A stretch of DNA of 64,000 nt. Origin: Trichoplusia ni. Its lineage: Eukaryota > Arthropoda > Insecta > Lepidoptera > Noctuidae. Both the position numbers and the translations under genes were made by a program. Every line of letters begins with the position of its first letter. Position 1 is the stretch's first letter. Below, in pieces: positions 51,601-64,000 of this stretch. The stretch is from positions 5,890,001 through 5,954,000 of the forward strand of contig NC_039481.1 in assembly GCF_003590095.1 (NCBI RefSeq), in the 5' to 3' direction. The notes beneath the pieces were generated by a model. That model saw only the letters and a program-made list of their open reading frames with translations, ran no database searches and had not been told where the DNA came from.

Positions 51601-54600
51601 AGAAGATTACTACTATTACAGGATTAAAAAAATATATATATGACAGGGTGAAAATATTCAAGACTATTTAGTAGCTACCAAGCTCCTCAGTAAACTGATA
51701 AATACAGCCTAGTTTCAGTGACCGATACAAATTGTGCATACTGCATACTACCAAGCAAAGTTTTAGAATAACTGGACGTTAAATCCCCTCTGATATATTC
51801 AACACACACATACACAACTCTATTGTGTTCGGATCATTTTTTATACAATTTATCAATCCGGGGCAGATGGTCCCTGGATCACATAAACACCTTTGAAAAG
51901 CTCCCAACTATTATAGGGTTACAACATTATCATATGTGGATAAAATGGCCGAATTCACTGAACATAGCTCGTTATATCTTAAGGTGGAACATGTTTTAAT
52001 TGAATAGTTTGATTCATAAAATTAATTACCGTCATATCATCTATTAGTCGCGCTTAATCTTTTTCAATTAATTAAAAAAATATAGTTAATAGTAATAAGG
52101 TTATGTAGTCATAAATACTCTTTGGAGGCAAAATCAAGATCTATAAATTATTTTGTTAATTATCTGTAGGTATATGACTGTGTTAAATGTATGAGAGCAT
52201 CTTAAGATAAAAGATCCGCAGTAAAAGGTTTTATGATTAATTAATGAGTAAAGACTTCATCAAAACTTGATTACTTCCGTTTAACATTGAAAATGGAATA
52301 AGAAAACTAGCCAAGTATATTACAGTCAGACTCGCGACATTAAGGTAGATAGGCTAAAGGAACATAATTTCTCTCCCATCAAATTTATGACCGCAGCAAC
52401 CTTATTATTTAACCTTAATGTTTTTATTACGAAATCATGCAGTAGTTGTTTAAGAGAATTTGAATATCTAAAAAACTTGATAATGTTCTATTCTTGCGGT
52501 TGGTACGTAGAAGCAATTGCAACAATTTAGCCTAGAACTATGGTTAAATACAGGCAAACTGAACAAGTTCAACTTGCAACAATTACAGGTATTGAGAGCT
52601 TCTTTTTTCAACAGCTGGCGCGCAATTAGACGAATATGTAGCATGTTCTTGTACATGGTTGTAAGCAGGTGACTTAATTCCAGTTATTCCTTCGACTAGC
52701 TATTACCAAGTAATTCTAATTGCCCGAGTTGGGCCATAAAGAGGTCGTTAAATGTTACTATCATAATAAAATATTAATAAAAGTACAATATGACTTGTAT
52801 ATCAAAATTAAATAGTATATTTTTTAGACGCGGAAGGGTAAGAGAGCCAGGTGTCATGGCGCTATCACGATATTTGGAAAAGTCTCATAAAAAATAGAAA
52901 TAAAAAATATTGTTTTTTGATTAAACTCAACTCGAAACTGCGTCCATACTAATCCTACGAAAGTGAGACATTGAAAATGCATTTTCTTTCCCTACTTCTT
53001 ACTACGATGTTCTTTACGTAACATTGGCACCTCCACAGAGTAAAAATATACAAAAATTAAAAGGGTTCCTATTACTCGTAAAAACAGCAATTACAAGCCG
53101 TCAAAGCCACCTGACTGAAACAAAACTAAAGTAACATAAGCTTTTGATGTTGACGAGTGAATTACATGTTTGTTTGTGCAAGCCAAGTGCTGCAGTCGAC
53201 AGCCCCGGCACAACGGGCACAGGAAGGGTCCCGTATTGTTTGCAAAATATTTTGAAAGCGTCATTTTATACGGCATATTAGGCACTGCGTTTGATAGTCG
53301 GGGGATGTCTTTACCGGGCGAAATCATATCATCATTAAAGTATTGTGAACACCCCTCTCTAGCCGAACCACAGCGTAGCTGACGACTCTATGAAATAATT
53401 CGAAATTCAATTTTAATATACTGCCAGTACAATATTAGTTCTACATTCATTTTATATTGCACAAGTTTTATGAATATTAAGTTTATTTAAATTAGGTCTC
53501 CACCTTATTTATATCATCATAAAAATAACTTTATAAATACACCTTTGAATGTGGTTTTGGTTACAGTCATTTATATGAAATAAATCATATCGTGTCCTTT
53601 TGAGGATCGCTTTATCAGGTTAATTTTGTGTTAATGTTTCTTTAATATTTTTAGATGCCTACACACTGTGTTATTTACTGAAAATATTACTTTTAATACC
53701 TAAGTTGTAGAACAAATTAATATCGAAATCCCTATAATAATGTTTAAATCTTCCTTACATAGGAAAATGACTGTGCCCAGCAGAGGAGCGTTACTGGGTT
53801 TTTATCACAGAAGGGATAAGATAAGAAGTCACTACATTTTTATTTAATGATCTTTGGTGTTACATTTTCTAAGATTTAGTTATGTAAGTAGTAGTAGTAT
53901 GGTGAGTAGGTATAGTAAAGTAAATATTAAACAAACTGAATCCTACGACCTGGAACTTAGAGTAGATTTCAATTTAATCGAAATACAAATCCTACAGCTC
54001 TCGAACTTAGATTTCAAAGGCTTAGAACTCAACTTTTTGTATTATTTAATTTCCTTGATTAAGTGTTTCATAAATAATTGGTGTTTGTGGGCGTTTGTCC
54101 GCCGGCGTTTGACACGACGCGTGCTAACGCTCCCCCGGGCGACTTAGCCAAGGCTCAGATCTTAACGCCTAATAACAATATTTTAATCTTAAATACTGAT
54201 GATGATTTAATGAACAAATGATTTATTTATTTTGTATTCCTTAAACGGTTGATCAAGGTTTTTGAGCTTAGTGTTAAGTGACTCAGCTCTTAATATAAAT
54301 GTAATTTAGAATCTAACTAAAAGGATATAAGATGTGTGATTTTTTAGTTAATATTTTAGTTAATTATTATCCTTTACTGATTTTGGTTTTATTTGCTACG
54401 TACTTACAGGCACTTGCCTAATGATATAGTTTCTTAGTATTAATAATATACAAAAATCAAACATTAGTACATATAATTATAAAGGTTTATTCGTATTTAA
54501 TAAGTTGTTATTGTCAGAGAAACTCTAGACCAAGCCTTAACACACTTTCAGATAAGGTTACAAGACCTACTAAATATTTAAGATACTGTTTATTAATAAC

Positions 54601-54779
54601 CTTTTTAAGGCATTCAGGTGCAGCATATTACTTTTTAATTTGCGGCTTTTTTTAACTACATAAAATGGCCGACAGCGCATGAAAACTTCATCAAATTATT
54701 AAAGTTTCTAAAACTCACAAATGTATTATGTAAAAATGGGAAAGTGTTGCCCTCAGCACATTGCTAATTTTGTGTCATC

Positions 54780-54787
54780 TATCGATA
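54780..54787. promoter_or_regulatory. DRE-like octamer TATCGATA
   Basis: A perfect match to the DREF/BEAF-type octamer within the opa intron. Single short motifs occur by chance at this length. Confidence 0.2.
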
Positions 54788-56400
54788 GTTTCAGGTTGCA
54801 GTAAATAGTTTGTATCAAAAGCCATTTGACTATACCATCAACATTATTTGAGGTGTGGTTGTCGTCAACGGATCTTGTGTTATTTTCAACCTACTTCTGG
54901 ATGAACCAATTTTGTTGATACTTATTCATTTAAACGTGGAATAGCTGTCATTTGGTCCCATAAAAAATCATCAAGTTTTGCTCAGTCGATTTTGACTTGA
55001 AGTCGGCTGTTAGTTTTATTGATAAAACAATATTGTTTTGGTTTTTGTAGAATTTACCCAGGAGTTTCTTATCAGGTACCTATTATTTTCCTTAATAGTA
55101 GACCAAGATGACGATAGAGGACAGTTCCTATAGGCACGTACATACGAGTATATACCTATAAACTTTTAAACACTCAGATGTTAAGAAAGGAATAAATGCT
55201 CTTTAATTTATTTTTCTAAGCAGAAGTGGATGGAGGAAGTCTATTGCTGTTATTGCTCTTTTGCGTGTTGAAGTTTATACAGAAATAGCTCGATCTGATA
55301 CAAATACTAAGAAGCACGCAATCCCATGTAGGAATGTTTTAATTTAAAGTTCCAAACATGTTTCAAAGGTTATTAAACAACAATAAATTTTGGGTGGGCT
55401 TTTGTGTCATAAATACATTATTAACCTATTTTAAGGTGAAGAGGCCTCACCTACCCGATGTTTGAACTGGACTAATTAAATATATAATAATCAGCAGCAG
55501 ACCCCAACTCAATATGGTTTTACACAGCCTTCAGAGTAATTTATAGCCACCCATAAAACAATTCTTCAAAGTTCCCCACAAAAAGGTTTCGTCTATTCAA
55601 AAGCCCCTCAGAGATAATAGAGGACGGGGGCACAGGACAAAAGTCTGGATGCAACACTAAAAAGTGACGAAAAGAAAAAAATAAAACCAGCTGGTCAGTT
55701 CCTCGACGCCGGCTATACAAATTCCTTTCCCGTTCCCTTAAAAATCGATATTTAAAGTTAAGTACCAATACTTTACCAATAACAATGCTACGCCGTGCGA
55801 CGGAGTCAAGACACGAGGAGCCCGGCCCAACAACTGGACATTTTAATTTACGATCGCTTTTTTTTTATCTAACATACGCAGTTCAGATGAATCTTTCGAC
55901 TTTTGTAATGAATTGAAAAATGGAGTTCCGAGTTAAACGACTTTTTGTCCTTGCCTACTGAGAAATAGACTTCACAAGTCGACGTGGACATTTATAGGAC
56001 GCGCGTTAGCTCCGTTGTTTGTGCTGGAGATCGAGTTACAAGGATGTTCTTTGATAGTTTGTTGTGTGTCAGTTGTCATTGTGTCGGTTTGGTTATTGTT
56101 GAGGCGTTCTCGGATATATCGCAACAGTGGGCTTCAGTCAGCCGCAGGCCCCACCGGCCGCGGGGGGCGGTTCATTATGAATTAATGAGAGTCGAAATGT
56201 TTCGCCAGATCAACGCTCGTCCGCTTGAATGGCTTTGACATCTTACTACGGATACGCCGGACGTGAAACACTTCACTCTCCACGAGACTAATCAATTAAG
56301 TCTTAGAAACAGATTTTTTCACTCGACTTATGCATTAGATGAAGGATAAAGTTGTAAATGGTATAAGTAGGTATTAATAATAATATTCAGATGTACTTAC

Positions 56401-57058
56401 CAGTATGTGTTCGTTTGTGTATTTTGAGGTTTTCTGATCTGGCGAATACTTTCCCACATCCAGGGAAGGGGCAAGGGAATGGTTTCTCTCCTGTGTGCAC
56501 GCGGATGTGATTCACCAATTTGTATTTCGCCTTGAATGGTCGTCCGTTTCGCGAGCAGCCCTGCCAGAAGCACGCGTGCGTCGTGCACTCGGGCCCACCG
56601 ACATGCTCCACTGTCAGATGCGTCACGATCTCGTGCATGCTCGAGAACAGTTTGTTACACAACTTTCGTGGCGGCGGCTGTTCAGGATCTAGCCACTGAC
56701 AGCGCATGTCTCGTCGAGGCGGCGCGCGCACGTAGCGCAAGAAGGCGTGCGGGGCGTGCGCATGCGCGTGCGGCACCAGCGGCGGCGCGGCGCCCTGGTA
56801 GTGCACGTCGCCGCGCCACTCCCAGCTCTGGTCCAGCGGCTGCTGCGGGAACAGCTCGCCGCAGCCGCTGTACTCGCGCAGGTAGCCGGGCTGGTACGAG
56901 TGCAGCGGGTAGGGCTGGTAGTGCGGCGGGTGGTGCGGCGGCGGCGGGTGCGGCGCGGCGGCGCGGTGCTGCGCGCCCACGCCGCACGCCGGCTGCGGGG
57001 ACATCTTCAGCCCATACGAGGCGAGGTGCGCGTGGTTGGTCTCGAGGAAGGCATTCAT
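56401..57058 (-). CDS. opa: odd-paired (Zic family) exon with start codon, N-terminus and zinc fingers 1-3
   Basis: The exon encodes residues 1-219 plus one base of Gly-220. The N-terminus MNAF...HLASYGLKMSP matches the Drosophila Opa start region as I know it. A His/Pro/Tyr-rich segment follows, then AFLRYVR before the fingers. Finger 1 (C120, C134, H147, H152) and finger 2 (C163, C168, H184, H188) form the Zic tandem CWCH2 unit; finger 3 is 194-218. I choose the ATG at 57058 for its better context (GCC before ATG) and homology. The in-frame ATG at 57106 would add 16 residues, and an in-frame TAA lies about 17 codons above that. The donor GTAAGT is at 56395-56400. The whole protein would be 424 residues, clearly shorter than fly Opa, mainly because the N-terminal low-complexity part is short. 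Confidence 0.93.
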
Positions 57059-57262
57059 GGCGGGGGTGGCCGGCGCCGGCGCATAGCCCCATTCGCCCGC
57101 CACCATCCACGCGGCGGGGTATCCCCGCTGATGACGGCTCTGGAAACTGCGTCGTTACCGACGCTCGACGAGGCCGCTGCCGTGGGCTAGCACGCTTCAC
57201 TACACCCGATGTCCTTGGTTCGTAATCCTCGGGTAGCAAAGCGATGTCAGTAGTTTGATGCC
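57059..57262 (-). other. Probable 5' UTR part of the opa first coding exon
   Basis: On the minus strand TTTCTATCATCTTTACCAG ends at 57263, a good pyrimidine-rich 3' splice site. No ATG lies between it and 57106. An upstream non-coding exon would be required; alternatively transcription starts within this stretch. Confidence 0.45.
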
Positions 57263-60191
57263 CTGGTAAAGATGATAGAAAGTAATTATAATTCTGCTAC
57301 TTAAAGAAAATTTAAGGGCTCCAAGATCACAAGCAAAAAATAAATGAACCTCAAAGTATCATAACGTTCCGAGACAAATTCAAAACCATTTCTCAAAATA
57401 AGAACATACATTCGTGCAACCATAACCGGCGACGAACATTTATTTATAATAAAAAAATGTGAAGCAGGTACTTTTGGACATTAAATTAAACTGTGGGTAA
57501 ATTTATAGGACACTTTTATACGCCTGAGACAAAAATTTCGATTGTGTTCGTGTATATTTAATTTTAGTTTATTTGTTAGGCTGGTTCCAATCTCTTTTAT
57601 GGTCGAGGTTTAGCATCGATAATTTATTAAAATAGTTTTATGAATGATAAAACCTGTTTCATCGTAGACAGCGTGCAACGACGACCATTTTATTGCTAAC
57701 TTCACATCCTTTTTTATAAGCAATCCAACGTTAAAAAGCATTTATGCTTAGCTATGTCGACATATGTAGTCTTTATATTCAGGAATTAGTATTATAACAT
57801 AAAGTTAATAACAGATATCAATTCCTTAAAATGACATGGTCAATCAAAACCAAGTAAACCAGAAGGCTTTCCTAATATGTATATCGATTCAATTAAAACT
57901 TATTTCAAAGATAAATTATAAAGTTTGTGACATAACTTATTTCAGATGAGGTAATTTGATAGAGTCAGAGGCCGGACCATTTAGTAATGGAGCGTTTAAT
58001 AGTCAATGAATAATCAACTCTAATACAAATAGCTTTACGGTTCATCAGAAAATAATTATATTCCAGTGTTTTTATAGTTTATTTTATAACTTAGCTATGA
58101 AAAAAATGATGCGGGACATATAAAAACCAATATAGGAAGGGAAAACTAAATAACTAATCCCCGCATCACACGCACTACAACAGTTAAACTTAACTGTCAA
58201 TCAACACAACTGTACATTTTTTTGGGCGTCTCCATAATCGTATTATTTGAAAATAATGTTGTTTATGTATTGTTTAAGGTACTCGAGTAGGACGGCGGCC
58301 CAGTCGCAGCAGATCTACCTGAGACTGTTAAACAATGTCGTACCTTTCAGATCTCCATCTAATCTGTACATTATCTGCGCGGCTCCCCGCGGCGCGGACG
58401 CATCACCACAAAGCAACGGGTTGACACATCTCAACAGACGCTCATGGAGTAATAGGATTACAAAAATAAACCGTTTTATATCAATATCAACTGTCAAAGC
58501 ATTTTGCATCTTAATCCTGTTGAATTAAAACCTTTGGTGGAATTTTGGAACGGTAAAATGTATGTTGGTAACAATTTGCAGCTGTCTCAGGATCGTTTTC
58601 CACAGTTTTAAGGAATTAGTCATAAGCACATTAGCGTTGTATTGAAATGTACCGTGCTTATCAGTTTAGTGAGTATGTTTCACAGGGATACGGGCATCGG
58701 ATGAAGTCATATACTGGCCTAGCCTTAATATGTTTAAAGGGTTAAATCAATCGAATAAAACGACGAAACATAGACCCTGGCATTAATCATTTTTTGCTGA
58801 CGCTATTTATTGACACGACCTTTCAAATTTCAACCGATTAGTTACATAGTAACATCGCGAGTATTATTCAAACACACGAATCATTTACTATAAGTTTTTG
58901 ATCTTTAAAATAAAATATTTAATAAAAATAACATAGATACATGTGCTCTACATGAAATAAGATGATATTAGACAATATGAAGCGAAGATTGTAATAGATT
59001 TTGGGTGCCTCTGTTTTCTTTTATTCTAGATATAAAACTAGATGTTATGCTTTATACAAAATGCAGTTCAAACAACACAATTATTCATTACATGCGTCAT
59101 TATCTCAACGTCAAATCTGATAATTTTCTCTACATTACGTATTTATGACGACTTAATCATTACTACAAGATTTGTCATAAACAATACGTTATTTTTTAAC
59201 TCAATGAATAAATGTTTTCTATGTAATATGATAATATCGAGAATAGGCGAGGAAATAAGCTTGGCCACCTCATTGCTCATGACTCACTTAGTACGAATTT
59301 AATTGAAGGAGAGATATTGGCTGGAAAAGGGAAAGGAAAACAGAAGAATAGACAGAAGTGACAATATTTAAAGAAGTAAAAGACGTAGCATTGAATCGAG
59401 AGAGCCGGAAAAAATATACACCGAAAAGTGCTCAATCCTTGAGTAGTACACTAGTACTACTCCGGGGAAATAGACAAAGCCTGCGTTCTGGCTCACTGAA
59501 CATAAATACAAAAATAAAATGTAGAATCGAAATGATAGACACAGGGAATCTTACTTTAGGATCACTCCTGACGGTCTGAATCATAATGACAACATAAACA
59601 TTATATACTTATACTTTTTGTAGGATACATCAACAAATTTGTATCTCCTAGGTTTATCCCTGCTTTATCGGTTCCTATCACAGTTATTCTATTTATGTAT
59701 GTATTTGTGTATGCAATTACTTTTATGCAAAACTTATGCTTTTGGTATATCTGGGTGACAACAAATTTATCTTAGGTATATCTGACTGAGGCATAGTGAC
59801 TTACATTTCCGTTGATCTCAACTCTGATTCTACTTAATTGATGACAATTTTCTAGTTTTGTCTTCAATTTAAATTCAATTCCAGAAAAAGATATCTACTA
59901 TGCTATAATTTTGAATAAAATAGCTTGAAGAAACCTGCAGAATATTATACGGAGTGACTCTGCCTAATCAATGACACGATGAACATGATAATAAAATAAA
60001 GCCCGTCTCGAATAAAAGAATCTTAATGTATATTTAACAAGATAAGTCTACTTTGGTAAAGGTTCAGAGGTGATGTAATATTAGACTGATAATTTTATTT
60101 TCTTTGTAGAGTACTAAGCGCTTATAACTAAATATCTAAGCTAACCATGATTCCATGGAACCAAATAACCTACTTAAAAGATCTCGTAAAT

Positions 60192-60240
60192 AAAAGCTTA
60201 TGATGTATATGTGGAGTCCACATACTCATCATAAGCTTTT
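60192..60240. repeat. Near-perfect 23-bp palindrome, 3-base centre
   Basis: AAAAGCTTATGATG...TATGTGG (60192-60214), AGT, then its reverse complement (60218-60240), with two adjacent mismatches. A second small palindrome, CCACATTGTGG, follows at 60245-60255. Confidence 0.85.
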
Positions 60241-62435
60241 GAATCCACATTGTGGACATCAGAGCGCTGTTTAGATTGTTAATTTTAGTTGTTAAAATCT
60301 TATCTTGGATTATTTCTAAAAATATATAGTATATTTAGACCATCGATACACTGTTGTAGATTGATAAACCTACCCAAAAAAAATACATTTTTATAACCAT
60401 CTGCTTTGTCTATGTATTTAAGCATAAGGCGGGCTGCTTACTTGATTAAAAACTAAAGCACGCTTTACTAAAAGAAATTTATTTTTAGATGTTTAATAAA
60501 ATAACGAGGTCATTATCCCGAATAATTACAGTTTTTTTAAGATTATACTTAAATAAATAATTTTTACTTGGGCATGAAACCTTATAACACGAGAGAAACT
60601 GTTATCTTTATACCAAGAGTCTATCTTATTTTTACCGCTTCCATCTAAAAATATGTTTATGGAGTAAAATATATGAAACTGTTGCGTTTAAGGTTAAGTA
60701 TATTAAGTTATATCTGTATATTGTTTTACTTAATAGAAATATTACAAAAAGTGACATACTTCTTTTGAAAAACGCTCTATTCTGTACTAAGCTTTCTTCC
60801 ACATGTTTTTTGCTCACAATTCTTAGAAGTGTAGGAAACTAAAATGACCTTCCAAATGAAATAACTTTAAAATTGCGCAACGTTTTTTCACTCTTCCTTG
60901 TACTGACGATTAAATTACAAAAAGGGTTTGAAATAATAGCTAACATCTTACAAATCAATGTACAAAGTATTAAATTCATTTACTGTAACGACTTATTACA
61001 TTACCACAACGGTAACTAATATCAGTCGGATATTATTAGGACTTAATCTACTACCAGCTTTACTCTATGTTCATATAAATTATTGCCTATGCATATCAGA
61101 ATTATCAGAAAAAGCTATGTGCATAATAATTCAATCTTTGAAACCCTAGTTCACATAAATACTTAGACCTTTGTTTAGTCGTAGCTACCGCCTTAGGTTA
61201 AGTAACCTGTAATAATAGATTAGCGTGATAATTAAATAAATGAACTGAAATGAAATAAATAAATGAATTGCTGTTATTATTTTTCTATAAATATATAGAT
61301 GATTTTTCTCTATCTACAATCTTAAATATATGTATTTACTTTATTACTTCCGCGATTCATGCGCTATTTATACTGAGCTCAATAGGACACACAATAAAAC
61401 ATAAAATATGACACAAGAAAAACATTGTTATTTATATTTAAATTTGATGTATAATTGATAAATAAGGCTTGTATCATATTTTGTTTATTTCTCTTCATTT
61501 AGTTATTGTTAATCGGCACAACCGCTCAGTGAAATAGTGTCACCAATACTTCATCCTTTTTGTATAAGAGCTTTTGCTCTGTAGTTGGATACGAGCCCTT
61601 ACCTACACTGATTTTAAAATATGGCAATACGTTATTTTTGTTTGTCAATTATCATTCTTTTATAACACGATACTGTTGCAATTAAATATTTAGTTTTGCA
61701 TTCAAAAACAAATTTTTTCAATAGTATTTTTGCTTCCATTGAATCATAATTACTAATTACTTAATAATTATTTATTTAAAGCTTAACTGACCTTGTCATC
61801 CCAGCCCTTTTCATTTTACGAACTTTTATTTTAAGGACTGATCAATTTATTAACTGAATTGTTTCACAAGAATATAATGAAATATATACAATTAGCATCA
61901 ATTAGTTGAAATCGATACCGATGTTTGATATTTGAATATTTATTAAGTTTTGCGTCACACGTGGTCCAGATTTCTAATGAGAACTTTCTCTGCGGACTGT
62001 TATATCTAATTGTGATAATTAATATGTGTTATGTAATTGTGTGCGCCTATTTTCGGATGCGATTTGTTAGCATGGTTTGCACAGTATCTAACATTTGAGA
62101 ATGGTAAATGGTGTGGTGTTTATAAAAAAGTTATGATACAATCAGCAATAAGATCACGTACAAATTTACTTTATTTACTTTACGGGTACTATGCTTAACA
62201 CAAATAAAAATCATTATCATTTCATTGATAAGAGATATAAGTGGTAAACACAGGAATAACTTACTTGTTATTTTAGTAGAAATCCAGTCTTCAGTAAGTC
62301 GATGTACGCATGATAATAAATCACTTCTTAGTTTTATCTAGCACAGGGAAATATGAATACACTTCACTGAACAAATACCTATGTATCTAAAATAAATTTT
62401 CAGTATCCTCATGTAACTAGAGCAATTAGTATCAC

Positions 62436-62444
62436 AGGTGGCGC
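62436..62444 (+). promoter_or_regulatory. CTCF-core match AGGTGGCGC
   Basis: The 12-mer ACAGGTGGCGCA (62434-62445) contains the core reported for Drosophila CTCF. The same 12-mer occurs on the minus strand at 23928-23939. Motif evidence only. Confidence 0.35.
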
Positions 62445-62559
62445 ATCGTTATAACCTCATGTCGTGTTCACAGCCGCATTCTGCGATAACAGACCGTCTT
62501 GTTAATAACATAAGTTTTTTGGACAAATTGTCACGCAACGATTTTTTCTCGTAACGATG

Positions 62560-62830
62560 AAAGGCTTCGCGACGTGTGTCCACTGACTCCGCTGAGGCTC
62601 TCAGCATGACTGCGGGCTCCCGCGTCGCCGCCCCTCGACACAGCCGACATACTGCTTCTTAGAAAATATTTTGTACGGACCGGGCCCAAGGCGCGAACGC
62701 AGCCCTGCACGCCGAGAGAAGGGCGGGACAACGGAAACTTTTTCACCCAATGGTACCGGACTCGAAATGGTACTCGCCGACCTCGTGCCGTCCTACTCTA
62801 AGCCACGCAATGAAGTTACACTCGAGAGAG
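62560..62830. promoter_or_regulatory. GC-rich block upstream of opa
   Basis: About 270 bases with raised GC and many CG dinucleotides, about 5.5 kb upstream of the opa coding start. On the minus strand it contains GAGTCAGTGG with an arthropod initiator-like TCAGT. It could be an opa promoter or 5' exon; there is no proof. Confidence 0.3.
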
Positions 62831-63694
62831 ACAGACGATCCCTGGTGAGCTCATAACGATGGTATAACAAAGAAAATTTCTTTGTGTTTGTGTCGTAATG
62901 TGTTCGTTTTATCAGATTTACGTTGAAAGCTCGCTGTTAGCTTTCGAGGGCGCCATATTATAGCTCCTTGTCAGTTGTTTAGCGATTGTCGAAGGTGCGA
63001 GAGGGACGCAAGTCACCGGGAAAATGTTTCGGCTAATGTATTTTCCTGTGGGAAGGAAAACACATGTCGTCGCTTTTAATTTAATACGCGTCACGCTGCG
63101 TCGGCGTGTCGTGCCGACCAAGTGCCTCGTTTTGTTTTTCAAGGATTTTATTTCGGTTATAAATGTTGGTGCTAAATAAAGGGTTACTTGCAACGGCGTG
63201 AGTTGCAATAAATAATTTCATAAGATGAAATTCGTGAACATCAACTATACATACCTACTATAGCGTAGTTACCAGTATTATGCATATATTTTTTAATTAT
63301 TAGAAATTTAATAGGTTTTGATTGCAAGATATTAAAAAAAAAAAGATTTGATTATTTACTGTCTTAATTTCCATAGGCCTTATTATAAATTAATCACAAC
63401 AAAAAATGTTTATAGTTGAAGGTACCAACTAGAATCTTATAAGTTTTAATACTAGTAAACGTCGGCATTCACATAAAATTAATAAAATAAATACATAAAA
63501 TGTCAAAAAAAAAAAACAAATAAAAAAATCCTATTACACGTGTACTACTTTAGTAACTGGTCTTATTGTGTCATACGACAACCCATCAGCCATTAAAATT
63601 ACAATTGTAAATATGCAGCAGTGTGAGGAGCGCCAAATATAATTAACTTAATTAATTTGACATAGCGAGCGTAATTATTTGAGTAAAAAGTGTG

Positions 63695-63780
63695 TTACGC
63701 GGCGGGGGCGGGCCCGGCGGCCGCCATTGGCCGGCGCGCAGGCTGCCGCGCACCGCCCCGCACTCCTGCGCACGTTTATT
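63695..63780. promoter_or_regulatory. CpG-island-like block with YY1 and CCAAT-type motifs
   Basis: A very GC-rich stretch (GGGGGCGGGCCCGGCGGCCG) with GCCGCCAT (YY1/Pho core) and ATTGG (inverted CCAAT). It is followed by TATCGATATCG and CGATA motifs (63890-63906). It looks like a promoter or Polycomb-type element; which gene it serves is not visible. Confidence 0.35.
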
Positions 63781-64000
63781 TTTACCAACATTTATTTTCA
63801 TCCGCTGCACGAACGCTCGTGATTAATTTAATATATTTTTATCGAGTAACTTTTCTCACGCAATACATTTTTTGCGATATTTACCTACCTATCGATATCG
63901 ATTCGATACAAAATGTTTTTGTGAACGTACTCGTAATCTGGTCCGGTGGAATTAAATCAACGTTTTGTTGCTTCAGCGACATTCTTCCTATTAGTGTCGT

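Larger units (their letters stand above)
42119..56400 (-). other. opa intron, 14.3 kb
   Basis: The intron joins the finger 3 to finger 4 linker (HTG-EKP) in phase 1, with GTAAGT at 56395-56400 and CAG at 42119-42121. I see no further exon and, notably, no recognisable SINE, LINE or MITE, unlike the flanking DNA. It contains a small inverted repeat (47229-47284), a GC-rich patch at 45750-45810 and scattered candidate factor sites. A long repeat-poor intron is typical of genes with intronic enhancers, which I infer. Confidence 0.8.
57263..64000. other. opa upstream region
   Basis: About 6.7 kb with no supported coding gene. It contains the palindrome at 60192-60240, a CTCF-core match at 62436-62444 and two GC-rich blocks (62560-62830 and 63695-63780), the latter followed by a cluster of CGATA motifs (63870-63910). 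The opa promoter and any 5' non-coding exon should be here or just beyond the window. The rest is AT-rich and unremarkable. Confidence 0.6.

Noticed and set aside
53091..53382. Open frame with CPLC...C pattern suggesting a zinc-binding exon
   Set aside because: No complete domain, no convincing splice sites, and overlapping frames on both strands.
56495..57239. Several long open frames on both strands over the opa N-terminal exon
   Set aside because: GC-rich Arg/Ala-rich shadows; only the zinc-finger frame has family similarity and correct splice sites.
1..64000. CRISPR array, prophage, plasmid or bacterial operon
   Set aside because: No regularly spaced repeats, no phage genes and no bacterial ribosome-binding pattern; the DNA is nuclear insect sequence.

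Overview
The window looks like nuclear DNA from a lepidopteran, most likely a noctuid moth. It is AT-rich, with spliced genes, a Pol III tRNA gene and several repeat families I recognise as lepidopteran. These include a noctuid-type tRNA-derived SINE, a SINE whose head resembles 5S rRNA, and a CR1-like LINE 3' end ending in an AATA-repeat tail. The genus cannot be named from this sequence alone.

Bases 1-5300 hold the first five coding exons of UDP-glucuronate decarboxylase (UXS1) on the minus strand; the C-terminal exons lie beyond base 1. Bases 5300-8530 are intergenic and contain a foldback MITE and several hairpins. Two tandem, intronless-in-CDS, bacterial GlpQ-type glycerophosphodiester phosphodiesterases follow on the minus strand (8695-9816 and 13534-14673). 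They are the most unusual genes here, best explained as an ancient bacterial acquisition that was then duplicated. Both have a probable 3' splice site just upstream of the ATG.

Bases 14.7-41.5 kb contain no protein-coding gene I can support. This stretch holds two retroelement fragments, other repeats, one tRNA-Ser(GCU) gene and several short GC-rich islands carrying candidate regulatory motifs (an RFX X-box palindrome, a CTCF-like site). Bases 41.5-57.3 kb are the Zic-family gene odd-paired (opa), minus strand. One exon carries the N-terminus and zinc fingers 1-3, a 14.3-kb intron follows, and a last exon carries fingers 4-5 and the conserved C-terminus. Bases 57.3-64 kb are opa upstream DNA with two GC-rich blocks that could be its promoter or a distant 5' exon.

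The protein genes do not form a pathway. UXS1 makes UDP-xylose for proteoglycan linkers, the GDPDs release glycerol-3-phosphate from deacylated phospholipids, and opa is a patterning transcription factor. The long gene-poor DNA around opa fits a developmental regulatory landscape, which is an inference.
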